Below are positions 6,992 to 14,560 of a stretch of DNA of 17,992 bases, piece by piece. The notes under the pieces are model-generated. The model was not told the DNA's origin. It searched no databases and worked only from the letters and a program-made list of their open reading frames with translations. Each line of letters opens with the position of its first letter. Position 1 is the first letter of the stretch. The stretch comes from an uncultured Acetatifactor sp. (GTDB taxonomy: Bacteria > Bacillota > Clostridia > Lachnospirales > Lachnospiraceae): assembly GCA_910580225.1 (NCBI GenBank), contig CAJTXE010000061.1:1-17992 (forward strand), written 5' to 3'. Made by a program: the position numbers and the translations under genes.

Positions 6992-7315
6992 TCAATGATT
7001 CATTCTGACTTTCTTAGCGACAATGGTATCTGTTTTTGGCAAATTTATGTCATGCGCCAACAACCGCAGACAAGCTATATATGCTGAAATGAAAAACCAT
7101 ACATTAAATCTATTTTCACCTTTTTGTTTCTTCCGTACCGTAAGCTTTGAAGATACTTCCGCACTTTCTTCCCTGTTCTCATTTACAACAGCCGCAGTTT
7201 TCAACTCGCCAAATAAACCATAGACCGGCACATACGTACATGCATACGGTATTGTTACAAAAAGTGTAAAAAGAAGCAGCAACCGCATTAGACAATAACT
7301 GTTTTTCCCTGTCAT
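6992..7315 (-). CDS. Short hypothetical membrane protein
   Basis: The 107-residue product starts with a hydrophobic segment (MRLLLLFTLFVTIPYACTY, about residues 10-28) that could be a signal or anchor. A charged stretch follows (SSKLTVRKKQKGENRF), then a second hydrophobic segment (VWFFISAYIACLRLLAH). This gives two membrane passes with both ends on the same side. The ATG at 7313-7315 follows GGAGAAC by about 6 nt. No family is recognised. It could share a transcript with the DUF6483-like gene, which starts 44 nt after its stop. Confidence 0.55.
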   Translation of the reverse strand: MTGKNSYCLMRLLLLFTLFVTIPYACTYVPVYGLFGELKTAAVVNENREESAEVSSKLTVRKKQKGENRFNVWFFISAYIACLRLLAHDINLPKTDTIVAKKVRMNH

Positions 7316-7504
7316 TTCTGTTCTCCAGTCTGATTTTATATAGCTGATTTTATCACATTCCGATTCATTTTTGTATTAAATTTTCCTAAATCCCAATTCT
7401 TCCCCCTCCGCTGCACTCTCCCTCGGCCCTTCATTGTTCCGGTGTTATCCCGCGATTCAACACCCTTACCGCAATGCAAAAGCCCCCCTATTTTGAAAAA
7501 TCTC

Positions 7505-7556
7505 TTGACAGATCCGTCTACATAGTGTAGTCTGTACATGAGACTACACTATGTAG
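7505..7556 (+). promoter_or_regulatory. blaI-blaR promoter with twin BlaI-type operators
   Basis: The -35 is TTGACA (7505-7510), then a 17-nt spacer, then TAGTCT (7528-7533). Two operators with the BlaI/MecI TACA-TGTA pattern overlap and follow it: CTACATAGTGTAG at 7518-7530 and CTACACTATGTAG at 7544-7556. Together they form one large palindrome with perfect 16-bp arms. Binding of a repressor dimer to each would block this promoter, so the unit is almost certainly self-repressed. Confidence 0.85.
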
Positions 7557-7572
7557 ACAGGAGGTTGTACTG

Positions 7573-7932
7573 ATGGCAGAAATTCAATTAGGGGCTGTGG
7601 AAGCCCGTTTTGCAGACATCATCTGGGAGCGGGAGCCGGTGACATCCGCCGAACTGACAAAACTGGCTGCGGCAAAGCTCACCTGGAAACGGACGACAAC
7701 ACACACGGTACTGCATCGGCTCTGCGACAAGGGCCTGTTTCAAAACAATAACGGCGCGGTAACCTCTCTGATATCCCGGCAGGAGTTCTATGCCCGTCAC
7801 AGCAAAAAGTATGTGGATGAGACCTTCGCGGGTTCCCTCCCTGCCTTCCTAGCCGCATTTACCAGGGAGAAAAAGCTGACAGTAGAGGAAATTACCGAGA
7901 TTCGCGAACTGATTGACAAGGCAGGTGAATGA
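7573..7932 (+). CDS. blaI: BlaI/MecI/CopY-family transcriptional repressor
   Basis: The 119-residue protein is a winged-helix repressor of the BlaI family. VTSAELTKLAA and WKRTTTHTVLHRLCDKG (residues 38-54) form the recognition helix region, and the C-terminal helices (LTVEEITEIRELIDK) form the dimer interface. In this family a membrane metalloprotease partner triggers cleavage or release of the repressor, which frees the operon. The ATG at 7573 lies 8 nt after AGGAGG. The stop is followed by the blaR start with 1 nt between, so the pair is co-transcribed. It is expected to repress its own promoter through the operators at 7518-7556. What else it controls cannot be seen here. Confidence 0.9.
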   Translation: MAEIQLGAVEARFADIIWEREPVTSAELTKLAAAKLTWKRTTTHTVLHRLCDKGLFQNNNGAVTSLISRQEFYARHSKKYVDETFAGSLPAFLAAFTREKKLTVEEITEIRELIDKAGE

Positions 7933-7933
7933 T

Positions 7934-10402
7934 ATGAGCAATCTGTTTCTGAAAATTCTGAACATGAGTATCGCCGCCGGCTGGCTGATTCTGGCTGTGG
8001 TACTGCTCCGGTTTCTGCTGAAAAAGACACCCAGGTGGATTACCGTTCTTTTGTGGGGGATTGCGGCCCTGCGGTTGGCGGTTCCCTTCTCTTTCGAGAG
8101 CGCATGGAGCCTGATTCCCAGTGCCGAGACCTTCCAGGCCCATAACATACAGTATGAAACCCCTGCGGTCAGCAGCGGCATCCCCGCCGTCAACAATGCG
8201 GTAAATCCCCTTCTGGGGGAGATGTTTGCGCCCAATCCGGCAGCCAGTGTCAACCCACTCTATGTATGGACATTTGTGCTGTCTGTCATCTGGCTCATGG
8301 GCATGGCCATCCTGCTGCTGTATACGGTTATCAGCTATTGGCAGGTACACCGGAGCGTTTCGGAAGGCGTACCCTTCGAAGGAAACATCTTTCTGTGTGA
8401 CCAGGTAAAGTCTCCGTTTATCCTGGGACTGGTCCGGCCCAAAATCTATCTGCCCTCCAACATGAACGCGGTGACCATGGAGCCGGTGATTGCCCACGAA
8501 AAGGCGCATCTGGCAAGGCGTGACCACTGGTGGAAACCTCTGGGCTTTCTGATTTTGACGGTTCACTGGTTCAATCCCCTGTGTTGGATTGCCTATGTGC
8601 TGCTTTGCCGGGACATTGAGATGGCCTGCGACGAGAAGGTGATCCGGCAGATCGATTTGGCCGGAAAAAAGCAATACTCCATGGCCCTGTTGGAGTGCAG
8701 TACCGGGCGGCGTCCGGTGACAATCTGCCCCCTGGCCTTTGGCGAAATCGGCGTAAAAGAGCGGGTGAAAAACGTGCTGAACTACAAAAAACCGGCGTTT
8801 TGGATCATTGCCGGGGGTGTCATTGCCTGTTTGATGGTGACGGTATGTTTTGCAACGAATCCCAAACAGGGCGTTCCCCGGGAGCAGCACATCCTGCAGG
8901 CGCGGATTACGGAAGTGAAAGAAAACGCCCTCCTGGTCACGCCGGCGGAGGGTTCCCTGGAATTGTCCTCCAGTGATCTGTTCCATGTTTCCGCCGCGAA
9001 TATGCCCCCATCCCCTGAACCACAGGTGGGAGACATTTTGGAGATTACCTATGATGGATCTATTCTGGAAAGCTATCCGGCCCAGTTTGGTACGATTTAC
9101 AGCATGAGAGTGATTTCACAGGCAGACTCCCTGGAAATAGACGGGCTGCGGGATAAATACCCGGAATACTTTGCACTGGGAACCTTCAAGGGGTTGGAGG
9201 TCTATGTCTGGCAGATGGCAGAGAATGACTACCGTTTTGGGCTGATGCAGGGAACCAACCGGGAGAAAACTCTGGAGGAAAAAATGGCCCTGCAGGGCGC
9301 CACAGCGGAGGAAATGGCGCTGATTCTGTCCACCTTTGATATTGAGGACAACGATATTTTTGTGATCCCGTGGCAGAATCCCATTTCCAGTTACATGGTC
9401 ACGGAGGAGCAGGTGAAAAATCCGGAATACATCAACAACATTTATGCCATGTTGGGTTTGGAACGTATTTCGGTGGAGCCGGACACCTCTACTGCTGCGC
9501 CAATCACCGTGGAGCCGGACGCATCTGCCCCTGCGCCAATCACCGTGGAGCCGGGCACCTCTGCCCCTGCGCTCTCCGACGAACAGGCCGCTGTTCATCA
9601 GGCAATCATGGCCCATAACAAATCTTCCAATCCACAGGAGTATGATACAGCCTGCTGCAGCTTTATCGCCCTGGAGACACTCTCCGGCACGCCTTTGGCC
9701 GGAAGCAGCACCCATAAAATCACCTGTTACGGATGGGCGCTTTATGAGGAATATAAGGTCACGGACACCGGCCTGGAAACCGTGGGCGGCAGCCATGTCC
9801 CTGTGGCGCTTTCCTTTGACCTGGACCAGGGCGGTTATACCCTGACCGAATACTGGGAACCCCGGGATGGCAGCTACTACGCCCAGGACATCCGTGAAAA
9901 GTTCCCTGCACACATTGCCGAGGACGGCATGGACAGCCAGAAATTCCTCCTTCCGCAGAAGCAGGCGTGCTACGCCCAGGCTGCAGCGGCTGCCGGACTG
10001 GATACCAACAAGGTGATTGGGACGCTCATCGAAACCATTTGCAGCAGCCCTGCCCTGTCCTCCAATCTGGGCGATTATATCAGGGAACACCCCCTTGCCT
10101 GCCGGGAACTGATGTACTATGGCCAATACACCCTGAACTACTGCTTCGCCCGGTTCGAGGCGGGCGGCGAAACCGGACTGGACGGTCATATCATGATGCA
10201 GGCCTGTGAGGAAATTGCGTCTGGATGGGGCGAAGAACCGCTTGTGTTCAGCCCGCCCATGAACGAAGGGCTTACCGGACAGATCTGGTACGATGCGTTC
10301 AAAAACAATGCGCTGAACTTGATGGCGCAATATACGGAAACGGAACTGGCGGAACGCTGCCCTGGGTCCTATCTGCTGCTCCGTATGCTTGGGGAGGTAT
10401 AA
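7934..10402 (+). CDS. BlaR1-like M56-family membrane metalloprotease sensor with variant extracytoplasmic part
   Basis: The 822-residue protein begins with membrane segments near residues 4-29, 35-54 and 110-138, then the M56 zinc protease site: HEKAH (H188, E189, H192) and the third-ligand region around E229 in EMACDEKV. A fourth membrane segment lies near 288-306. The rest should be outside the cell: a small beta domain to about 400, a DUF4825-like part (about 411-510), three 12-residue VEP repeats (514-549), and a long C-terminal domain also found in other clostridial BlaR1-like proteins. The penicillin-binding sensor domain of staphylococcal BlaR1 is not recognised, so a beta-lactam signal should not be assumed. 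Such proteins sense an external ligand and inactivate the BlaI repressor. ATG at 7934 follows AGGTGA by 8 nt. Confidence 0.85.
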   Translation: MSNLFLKILNMSIAAGWLILAVVLLRFLLKKTPRWITVLLWGIAALRLAVPFSFESAWSLIPSAETFQAHNIQYETPAVSSGIPAVNNAVNPLLGEMFAPNPAASVNPLYVWTFVLSVIWLMGMAILLLYTVISYWQVHRSVSEGVPFEGNIFLCDQVKSPFILGLVRPKIYLPSNMNAVTMEPVIAHEKAHLARRDHWWKPLGFLILTVHWFNPLCWIAYVLLCRDIEMACDEKVIRQIDLAGKKQYSMALLECSTGRRPVTICPLAFGEIGVKERVKNVLNYKKPAFWIIAGGVIACLMVTVCFATNPKQGVPREQHILQARITEVKENALLVTPAEGSLELSSSDLFHVSAANMPPSPEPQVGDILEITYDGSILESYPAQFGTIYSMRVISQADSLEIDGLRDKYPEYFALGTFKGLEVYVWQMAENDYRFGLMQGTNREKTLEEKMALQGATAEEMALILSTFDIEDNDIFVIPWQNPISSYMVTEEQVKNPEYINNIYAMLGLERISVEPDTSTAAPITVEPDASAPAPITVEPGTSAPALSDEQAAVHQAIMAHNKSSNPQEYDTACCSFIALETLSGTPLAGSSTHKITCYGWALYEEYKVTDTGLETVGGSHVPVALSFDLDQGGYTLTEYWEPRDGSYYAQDIREKFPAHIAEDGMDSQKFLLPQKQACYAQAAAAAGLDTNKVIGTLIETICSSPALSSNLGDYIREHPLACRELMYYGQYTLNYCFARFEAGGETGLDGHIMMQACEEIASGWGEEPLVFSPPMNEGLTGQIWYDAFKNNALNLMAQYTETELAERCPGSYLLLRMLGEV
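9473..9580 (+). repeat. Three tandem 36-bp units within blaR-like gene
   Basis: Units at 9473-9508, 9509-9544 and 9545-9580 encode VEPDTSTAAPIT, VEPDASAPAPIT and a third more diverged unit. They form a Pro/Ala/Thr-rich linker between the DUF4825-like part and the C-terminal domain. Copy number may vary among strains. Confidence 0.9.
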
Positions 10403-10463
10403 CCCCAAAACGCAGACGGCAGTGCATTATGCAGTCCAAAGCAGAATATGTTTTACCTGATAA

Positions 10464-10504
10464 AAACGCCGCCCCCACACTCCCGAGTGCAGGGGGCGGT
10501 GTTT
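10464..10504. terminator. Bidirectional GC-rich terminator between convergent genes
   Basis: CCGCCCCC (10469-10476) pairs with GGGGGCGG (10492-10499), topped by CACT/AGTG. The A/T-rich outer part (AAAAC and GTTT) provides T-runs in both directions, stronger on the minus strand (GCGTTTTTATC). It lies 62 bp after the blaR-like stop and 8 bp beyond the end of the ABC remnant. Confidence 0.8.
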
Positions 10505-10511
10505 CCAATTT

Positions 10512-10766
10512 CTAATCAAACTGCGCATGAAACAATCTGCAATACCCCCCATTTAATTTCATTAATTCCTCATGGGTCCCTTCTTCCAGGATTCTCCCCT
10601 GTTCCATATATAAGATTTTGTCGCAGGAGGTAATGGAAGACAGGCGATGGGACACAAATACAATTGTTTTTTCCTTTAAGTGATGAAATATGGTATCATA
10701 AAACTTCCTTTCAAAAAATACATCAAGCGCAGCAGTGGGTTCGTCCATAAAGTATAGCCCCGCCCC
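10512..10766 (-). pseudogene. ABC transporter ATPase, 3' remnant
   Basis: Only the end of an ABC ATPase remains: Walker B and D-loop (YFMDEPTAALD), H-loop (IVFVSHR), then the usual C-terminal tail with GRILEEGTHEELMKLNGGYC. The Walker A and signature motifs are missing. Upstream homology stops at about 10766, just 3' of a TAG in the same frame. The remaining fragment resembles exporter-type (fused membrane and ATPase) proteins. The break falls at the edge of the recombinase operon, so insertion or deletion by that element is the likely cause. No upstream half was found beyond tnpA. It is probably not functional. Confidence 0.85.
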
Positions 10767-10840
10767 CGCAACTACCTAAAACAGCGGTATTAACGGTATG
10801 TAAAACTGTGTTTTGTGTTCTTTCTTTCAAATTCACCATC

Positions 10841-10872
10841 GAAAAAAGCATGACCACCGCCATGCTTTTTTC
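10841..10872 (-). terminator. Rho-independent terminator of the recombinase operon
   Basis: GAAAAAAGCATG and CATGCTTTTTTC form perfect 12-bp arms around an 8-nt loop, about 75 bp after the tnpC stop. A/T tracts on both sides of the stem make it bidirectional. Confidence 0.85.
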
Positions 10873-10946
10873 TTCACAGATATGTCGTCTCACTTTCCTG
10901 CCTGCGGCCTATTCCCCCAGACTATGTACCATCTCTCCTTCCTACC

Positions 10947-11333
10947 CTACATGAATTTTTTCAGCACACCCACATTCTTCTTTGCCAGCGCCTTTTTCGC
11001 CACCTCCAGTTCCTGCCTAATCTGCTCATTTTCCTTCCGCAGTCTTTCTACCTCCTGCTGGGACATCGCAAGCTCATGGTTCATCGCCATGTCCAGGACC
11101 TCACACCTGGGGTCTACCAGGCCTGCCTGCTGTTCCATGGCACGATCGATCTCCTTCCTCACCTGCGGGTTCTTATAAAAAAATCCCCTGGACAGGCCTG
11201 TCCTCTGCATCAGTTTCTGGATGCTGACCTTCTCCCCGTCATCCACCATGCGGACAATCTCCCGTCTGGCCTTTTCGATCTTTGCTTCGCTGGCATGCTT
11301 ATTGACCGCCAGCATCCTGTCGTATTTGTTCAT
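10947..11333 (-). CDS. tnpC: TnpC-like protein (DUF6262)
   Basis: The 128-residue product has an N-terminal helix-turn-helix-like part (IQKLMQRTGLSRGFFYKNPQ, near residues 38-57). A long coiled coil follows (EVERLRKENEQIRQELEVAKK, near residues 94-114). This matches TnpC/DUF6262 of Tn554-type elements (about 125 residues). In Tn554, TnpC is an accessory protein that affects transposition efficiency and orientation, not a recombinase. The ATG at 11331-11333 lies inside the end of the third recombinase gene (35-bp overlap) and has GGAGG 7 nt upstream within that gene. It is the last gene of the operon, followed by a terminator. Confidence 0.85.
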   Translation of the reverse strand: MNKYDRMLAVNKHASEAKIEKARREIVRMVDDGEKVSIQKLMQRTGLSRGFFYKNPQVRKEIDRAMEQQAGLVDPRCEVLDMAMNHELAMSQQEVERLRKENEQIRQELEVAKKALAKKNVGVLKKFM

Positions 11334-12804
11334 ATTCTTCCTCCCATCCGCCCAGACATTCCAGGATCTTCAAGGACATCTGATGCCTTGCCTGCCGCGT
11401 TTCATCCGCAAGTGCCTGGTTGCTCATTTTCCGATAATATTTCACATTGACCAGGCTGCTGTGGCCCAGGAGCCTGGCAATGGTCCAGTCATCCAGGTGC
11501 ATCTCTGTCAGCCTGACTCCGTACATATGGGTGCCGAACCCGAAGATCCGTCCATTGTCATCCCGGATGTCCTCCCGGTAAATGAGGCGGATGACCCTTC
11601 CCTGTAGTGCGCTGTACTGCATGGGGCGCTCCGGATTCTTATCGCTTACAAAAATGTATTCCGTTTCGCCATATTTCTCTTTTGTATACCGGATCGCCTT
11701 CTGGATCAGCATCGCCAGTTCCCTGCTTATGGGCTTTATATAGGTACTGGTCTTCATCTGCCGGATCCGGATCAGATCCTCCCCATCCTTCTGAAAAAGG
11801 CAGTCTGTCTGAAGAGTGAGGGTATCGGATATCCTTGTCCCCAGCATCTGGTGGATGACCATCACCCTGGCTATCTGCTCCTCCATCCTTGTGATGGCGG
11901 CGTTCAGCCGTTTCAGTTCCGCATCTGAATAGGTCTTGAATTCGGCCCTGGGCATGGACGGGATGTCACGGCTCAGAAACAGCCCATTCAGGTTCCCGTA
12001 TTCCAGGATCCTGCTGATGCTTTCCATAAGGGCGCGCAGCCTGGTCAGTTCACTGCGGAGCTTCTTTGGAGCCCCCTCCTCTGTTTTTAAATAGGTCAGG
12101 TATTCCTCCAGGAGCTCCCGGTTGAGCTGGCGGAAAGACTGGATATCCGGATGCCTCTCCCGCAGGAATCCCGACAGCCGCCGCACGGCAGTCAGTTCCC
12201 TGGAGATACAGGCAATGGCCTCGTTCTGCAGGTTCAGATAAATTCCCTTTTTAGTCTCTTCCCGAAGTCCAGCCTGGGAAATTTTTGTAAAATTGATGGT
12301 CTTATAGTTCTTTACCAGATTCCCATGGAACGGGACACCCAGCTTTTCCAGCTCCCAGATGTCCTTTTCCTTCTCCTCCCTGTCATCTTCCGGCTCCAGA
12401 AAATCCAGAAGCTGTTCCACATATCTCATAACCCCAGGCCTCATCCGGTAAGTATTCCCGTAATTTCCCTGCCTTTCATAATTTAACGGCATCCCCTCCT
12501 CCAGCATCCATGCCTTCAGTTTTCGGAACCATGTTTCCCGGTTCCAGTCCAGGAAATGCTCCAGTTCCGTTCCTTTTTTCGCCAGGAAGCAGCAGAGGCG
12601 GTTATAATCGCCCCGCTCGTTCAGAAGGGTAATCATGGATATTGTACCTATCCGTTTCTGGATAAAGCCTGCCATCTCCTCCTGCAGGGCTGCGGTGGGA
12701 AGCAGTTCCAGATCAAATGCAGCACTTTTCCCCATATATTTTTTCTGATGTTCCGTCAAGTCCTTGTACCCCTCCATATCTCTGAAATAAAATTTTGTCA
12801 CCAT
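11299..12804 (-). CDS. Tyrosine recombinase (third of the trio), catalytic arginine II missing
   Basis: The 501-residue protein has a C-terminal tyrosine recombinase domain: R324 in LGTRISDTL, a candidate lysine K351, H426 in FGTHMYGV, H448 in LLGHSS, and tyrosine near Y456-Y457. The usual H-x-x-R has changed: three residues after H426 comes glycine. My recollection of relatives is THMFRHYYGV-like, so four residues (12 bp) including the arginine appear lost. The long N-terminal part should bind DNA and contact partners. The ATG at 12802-12804 overlaps the tnpB stop by 1 nt (TGATG), implying coupling. It could be inactive or work as a structural partner in a recombinase complex. The frame is otherwise intact. 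Confidence 0.8.
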   Translation of the reverse strand: MVTKFYFRDMEGYKDLTEHQKKYMGKSAAFDLELLPTAALQEEMAGFIQKRIGTISMITLLNERGDYNRLCCFLAKKGTELEHFLDWNRETWFRKLKAWMLEEGMPLNYERQGNYGNTYRMRPGVMRYVEQLLDFLEPEDDREEKEKDIWELEKLGVPFHGNLVKNYKTINFTKISQAGLREETKKGIYLNLQNEAIACISRELTAVRRLSGFLRERHPDIQSFRQLNRELLEEYLTYLKTEEGAPKKLRSELTRLRALMESISRILEYGNLNGLFLSRDIPSMPRAEFKTYSDAELKRLNAAITRMEEQIARVMVIHQMLGTRISDTLTLQTDCLFQKDGEDLIRIRQMKTSTYIKPISRELAMLIQKAIRYTKEKYGETEYIFVSDKNPERPMQYSALQGRVIRLIYREDIRDDNGRIFGFGTHMYGVRLTEMHLDDWTIARLLGHSSLVNVKYYRKMSNQALADETRQARHQMSLKILECLGGWEEEYEQIRQDAGGQ

Positions 12805-14546
12805 CAGTCCCCGCCCCCTTTCAGGCAGGCCATCAGGCTGTTTCCGGGCTTGGTGAAGAACTCCCCGCTGGCTCTGTCGAGTCGCTCCGGCATGTAGTCG
12901 ATGTACTGGCGGGTCATCTCCTCATAGGCATGTCCCAGATAGTCCCGGACTCCCTGGATGGATACCCCGCTGTCATAAAAGCGGGTAGCCACTCCGTGTC
13001 GGTAATCATGGGACCGGAAGAGGTATTCCCCATCCTGTATCCCTAATTCCCGGCAGCACCGAATCATCTGGCTCCGGAAGGTCATGCTTTGGTAAGCGCC
13101 TCCCTTTTTATTTTGGAACACATAGCTGTCTGCCTCAATGCTGTGTTTTTTCAGATACACCTGCATGAGCCGATAAATTGCTTCAGGGATTGGAATCCGC
13201 TTGTATGTCCTCAGCTTTACCTGGTAAACCTGGATCCATCTGTCTCGTCCCTGTATGTAGTAGGCATCCCCCTTCAGGCTGCACACCTCGCTGATCCGCA
13301 GCCCGATCCCCCACAGGTGCAGGTACATGAGCCGAAGATGCTCCGGGAACCGGTACAGCTTTTTCAGGATCTCATCGGAGACCTGCTCTTCCACGCTCCG
13401 GTCATGATGCAGGGGAAGCGTCTTTTTCAGGTAATATTCCCCGTGGAAGGGGATCTGCCCCACATACTCCCTGGCCTTGAGGAATCCATAAAAATGCTGC
13501 AGGGCCATCACCTTCCGGTTGAAGGTCTCCGCGGCCAATCGCTTTTCCTGAAGCCTTTGGAAGTATCTCCGAAAATCCGTTTCTGTCATGTCACATACAT
13601 CCTGCGGGATCTCCTTTAAGAAATTTCGGATATCTATCATCTCTGCCTGAAGATAGCGCAGCGACAGATCTGTCAGCCCCAGGCCGTACTTCATATATTT
13701 TTTCAGTAACTGCCGGTTCCTGTCGTGGGTGACCTCCATAAAGGACAGGCTGACCACCGGGCTGCTTGGATCAATCCGTTCCGGCTACAGGGAAAGCCTT
13801 TCCAGGTACCAGACATCCGCATCCCAGTGGATGTCCTTCGCCTGCAGGAACAGGACCTTTTTGCACTGGTCCAGGATTCCAGCCGCTTTGGGTCGCCCTG
13901 CTTCCATCTCCAGTTCCCGGTATTTCTGGTTCTGGTCAAAGGCCATCTGCTCGATATCTTCTATCTGCTCCTCTACGCAGAACCGGTAGAATCTCCACAG
14001 CCCTTTCAGATGCTCCCGCAGGAGTTTTCCGTTTTCATCCTCCCGCAGGAAATAATTCAGAACATCGAATATCTGCCGTTTCATCTTTCCCGGTGCTTCC
14101 TTTGAAAAATCCCATACCCATTCCGGCCGTTCCGGGCAGGTGTCCAGCCGTTCCACCAGCTCCTGGGCTGGATGGTATGGCAGGAACAGGAGCCTGTCCT
14201 CATATGGGTATCTTGGGGGGATCCGGCTGACCTGTGGCCGCCCCTGTTTCCTCATGTCATACTGTTTGATATGGTCAAAGTATTTCAGATAATAGGAATG
14301 GTATTTTGGTTTTGCCAGTGCATGGAGTTCTCCGGCAAAAACCAGCCGCCATTCATAATCCAGTTCACTGATGCTCCAGATCCCATGCCTTTCCATGAAT
14401 CTCTGGAGCTTGCGCCGGTAAACGCTGCCGGCTCCTGTATATTCTTCGATCTCCTTTCTCAGCTGCTCTTTTTTCTCTTCTGTTTTTCCACTTTTCTCCT
14501 CTGTTTCCTCATACATCCCTGTCTGCTTTAACTGATACGCGGGCAT
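12804..14546 (-). pseudogene. tnpB: TnpB-like tyrosine recombinase with in-frame amber stop
   Basis: The reading frame of 580 codons (Tn554 TnpB is about 630) is interrupted only by a TAG at 13785-13787. The two sides share one frame: the first 253 residues end with VWYLERLSL, and the next open part resumes with PERIDPSSPVVSLSF. CAG is the likely original codon. The catalytic residues are all downstream: R417 (GLRISEV), H513 and R516 (SHDYRHG), H539 (YLGHA) and Y548 (MTRQYIDY). A GTG at 13755-13757 could start a separate 317-residue catalytic domain. Upstream, GGAGGTGA sits just before the ATG at 14544-14546, 14 nt after the tnpA stop. It may be dead, read through, or split. Confidence 0.8.
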
Positions 14547-14560
14547 CTTGTCACCTCCGT

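Noticed and set aside
7336..7539. Minus-strand 67-codon frame divergent from blaI
   Set aside because: Its start lies inside the operator, it has no ribosome binding site, and the residues do not look like a protein. The other 257 bp of this gap hold only the promoter and operators.
7892..8986. Minus-strand open frame of 364 codons
   Set aside because: It is rich in His, Gln and Pro, as expected for antisense frames, and lies opposite the membrane and protease part of the blaR-like gene.
9116..10408. Long minus-strand open frame of 430 codons opposite the blaR-like gene
   Set aside because: It is antisense to a clear M56 protein, has no family resemblance and arises from the GC-rich codon use.
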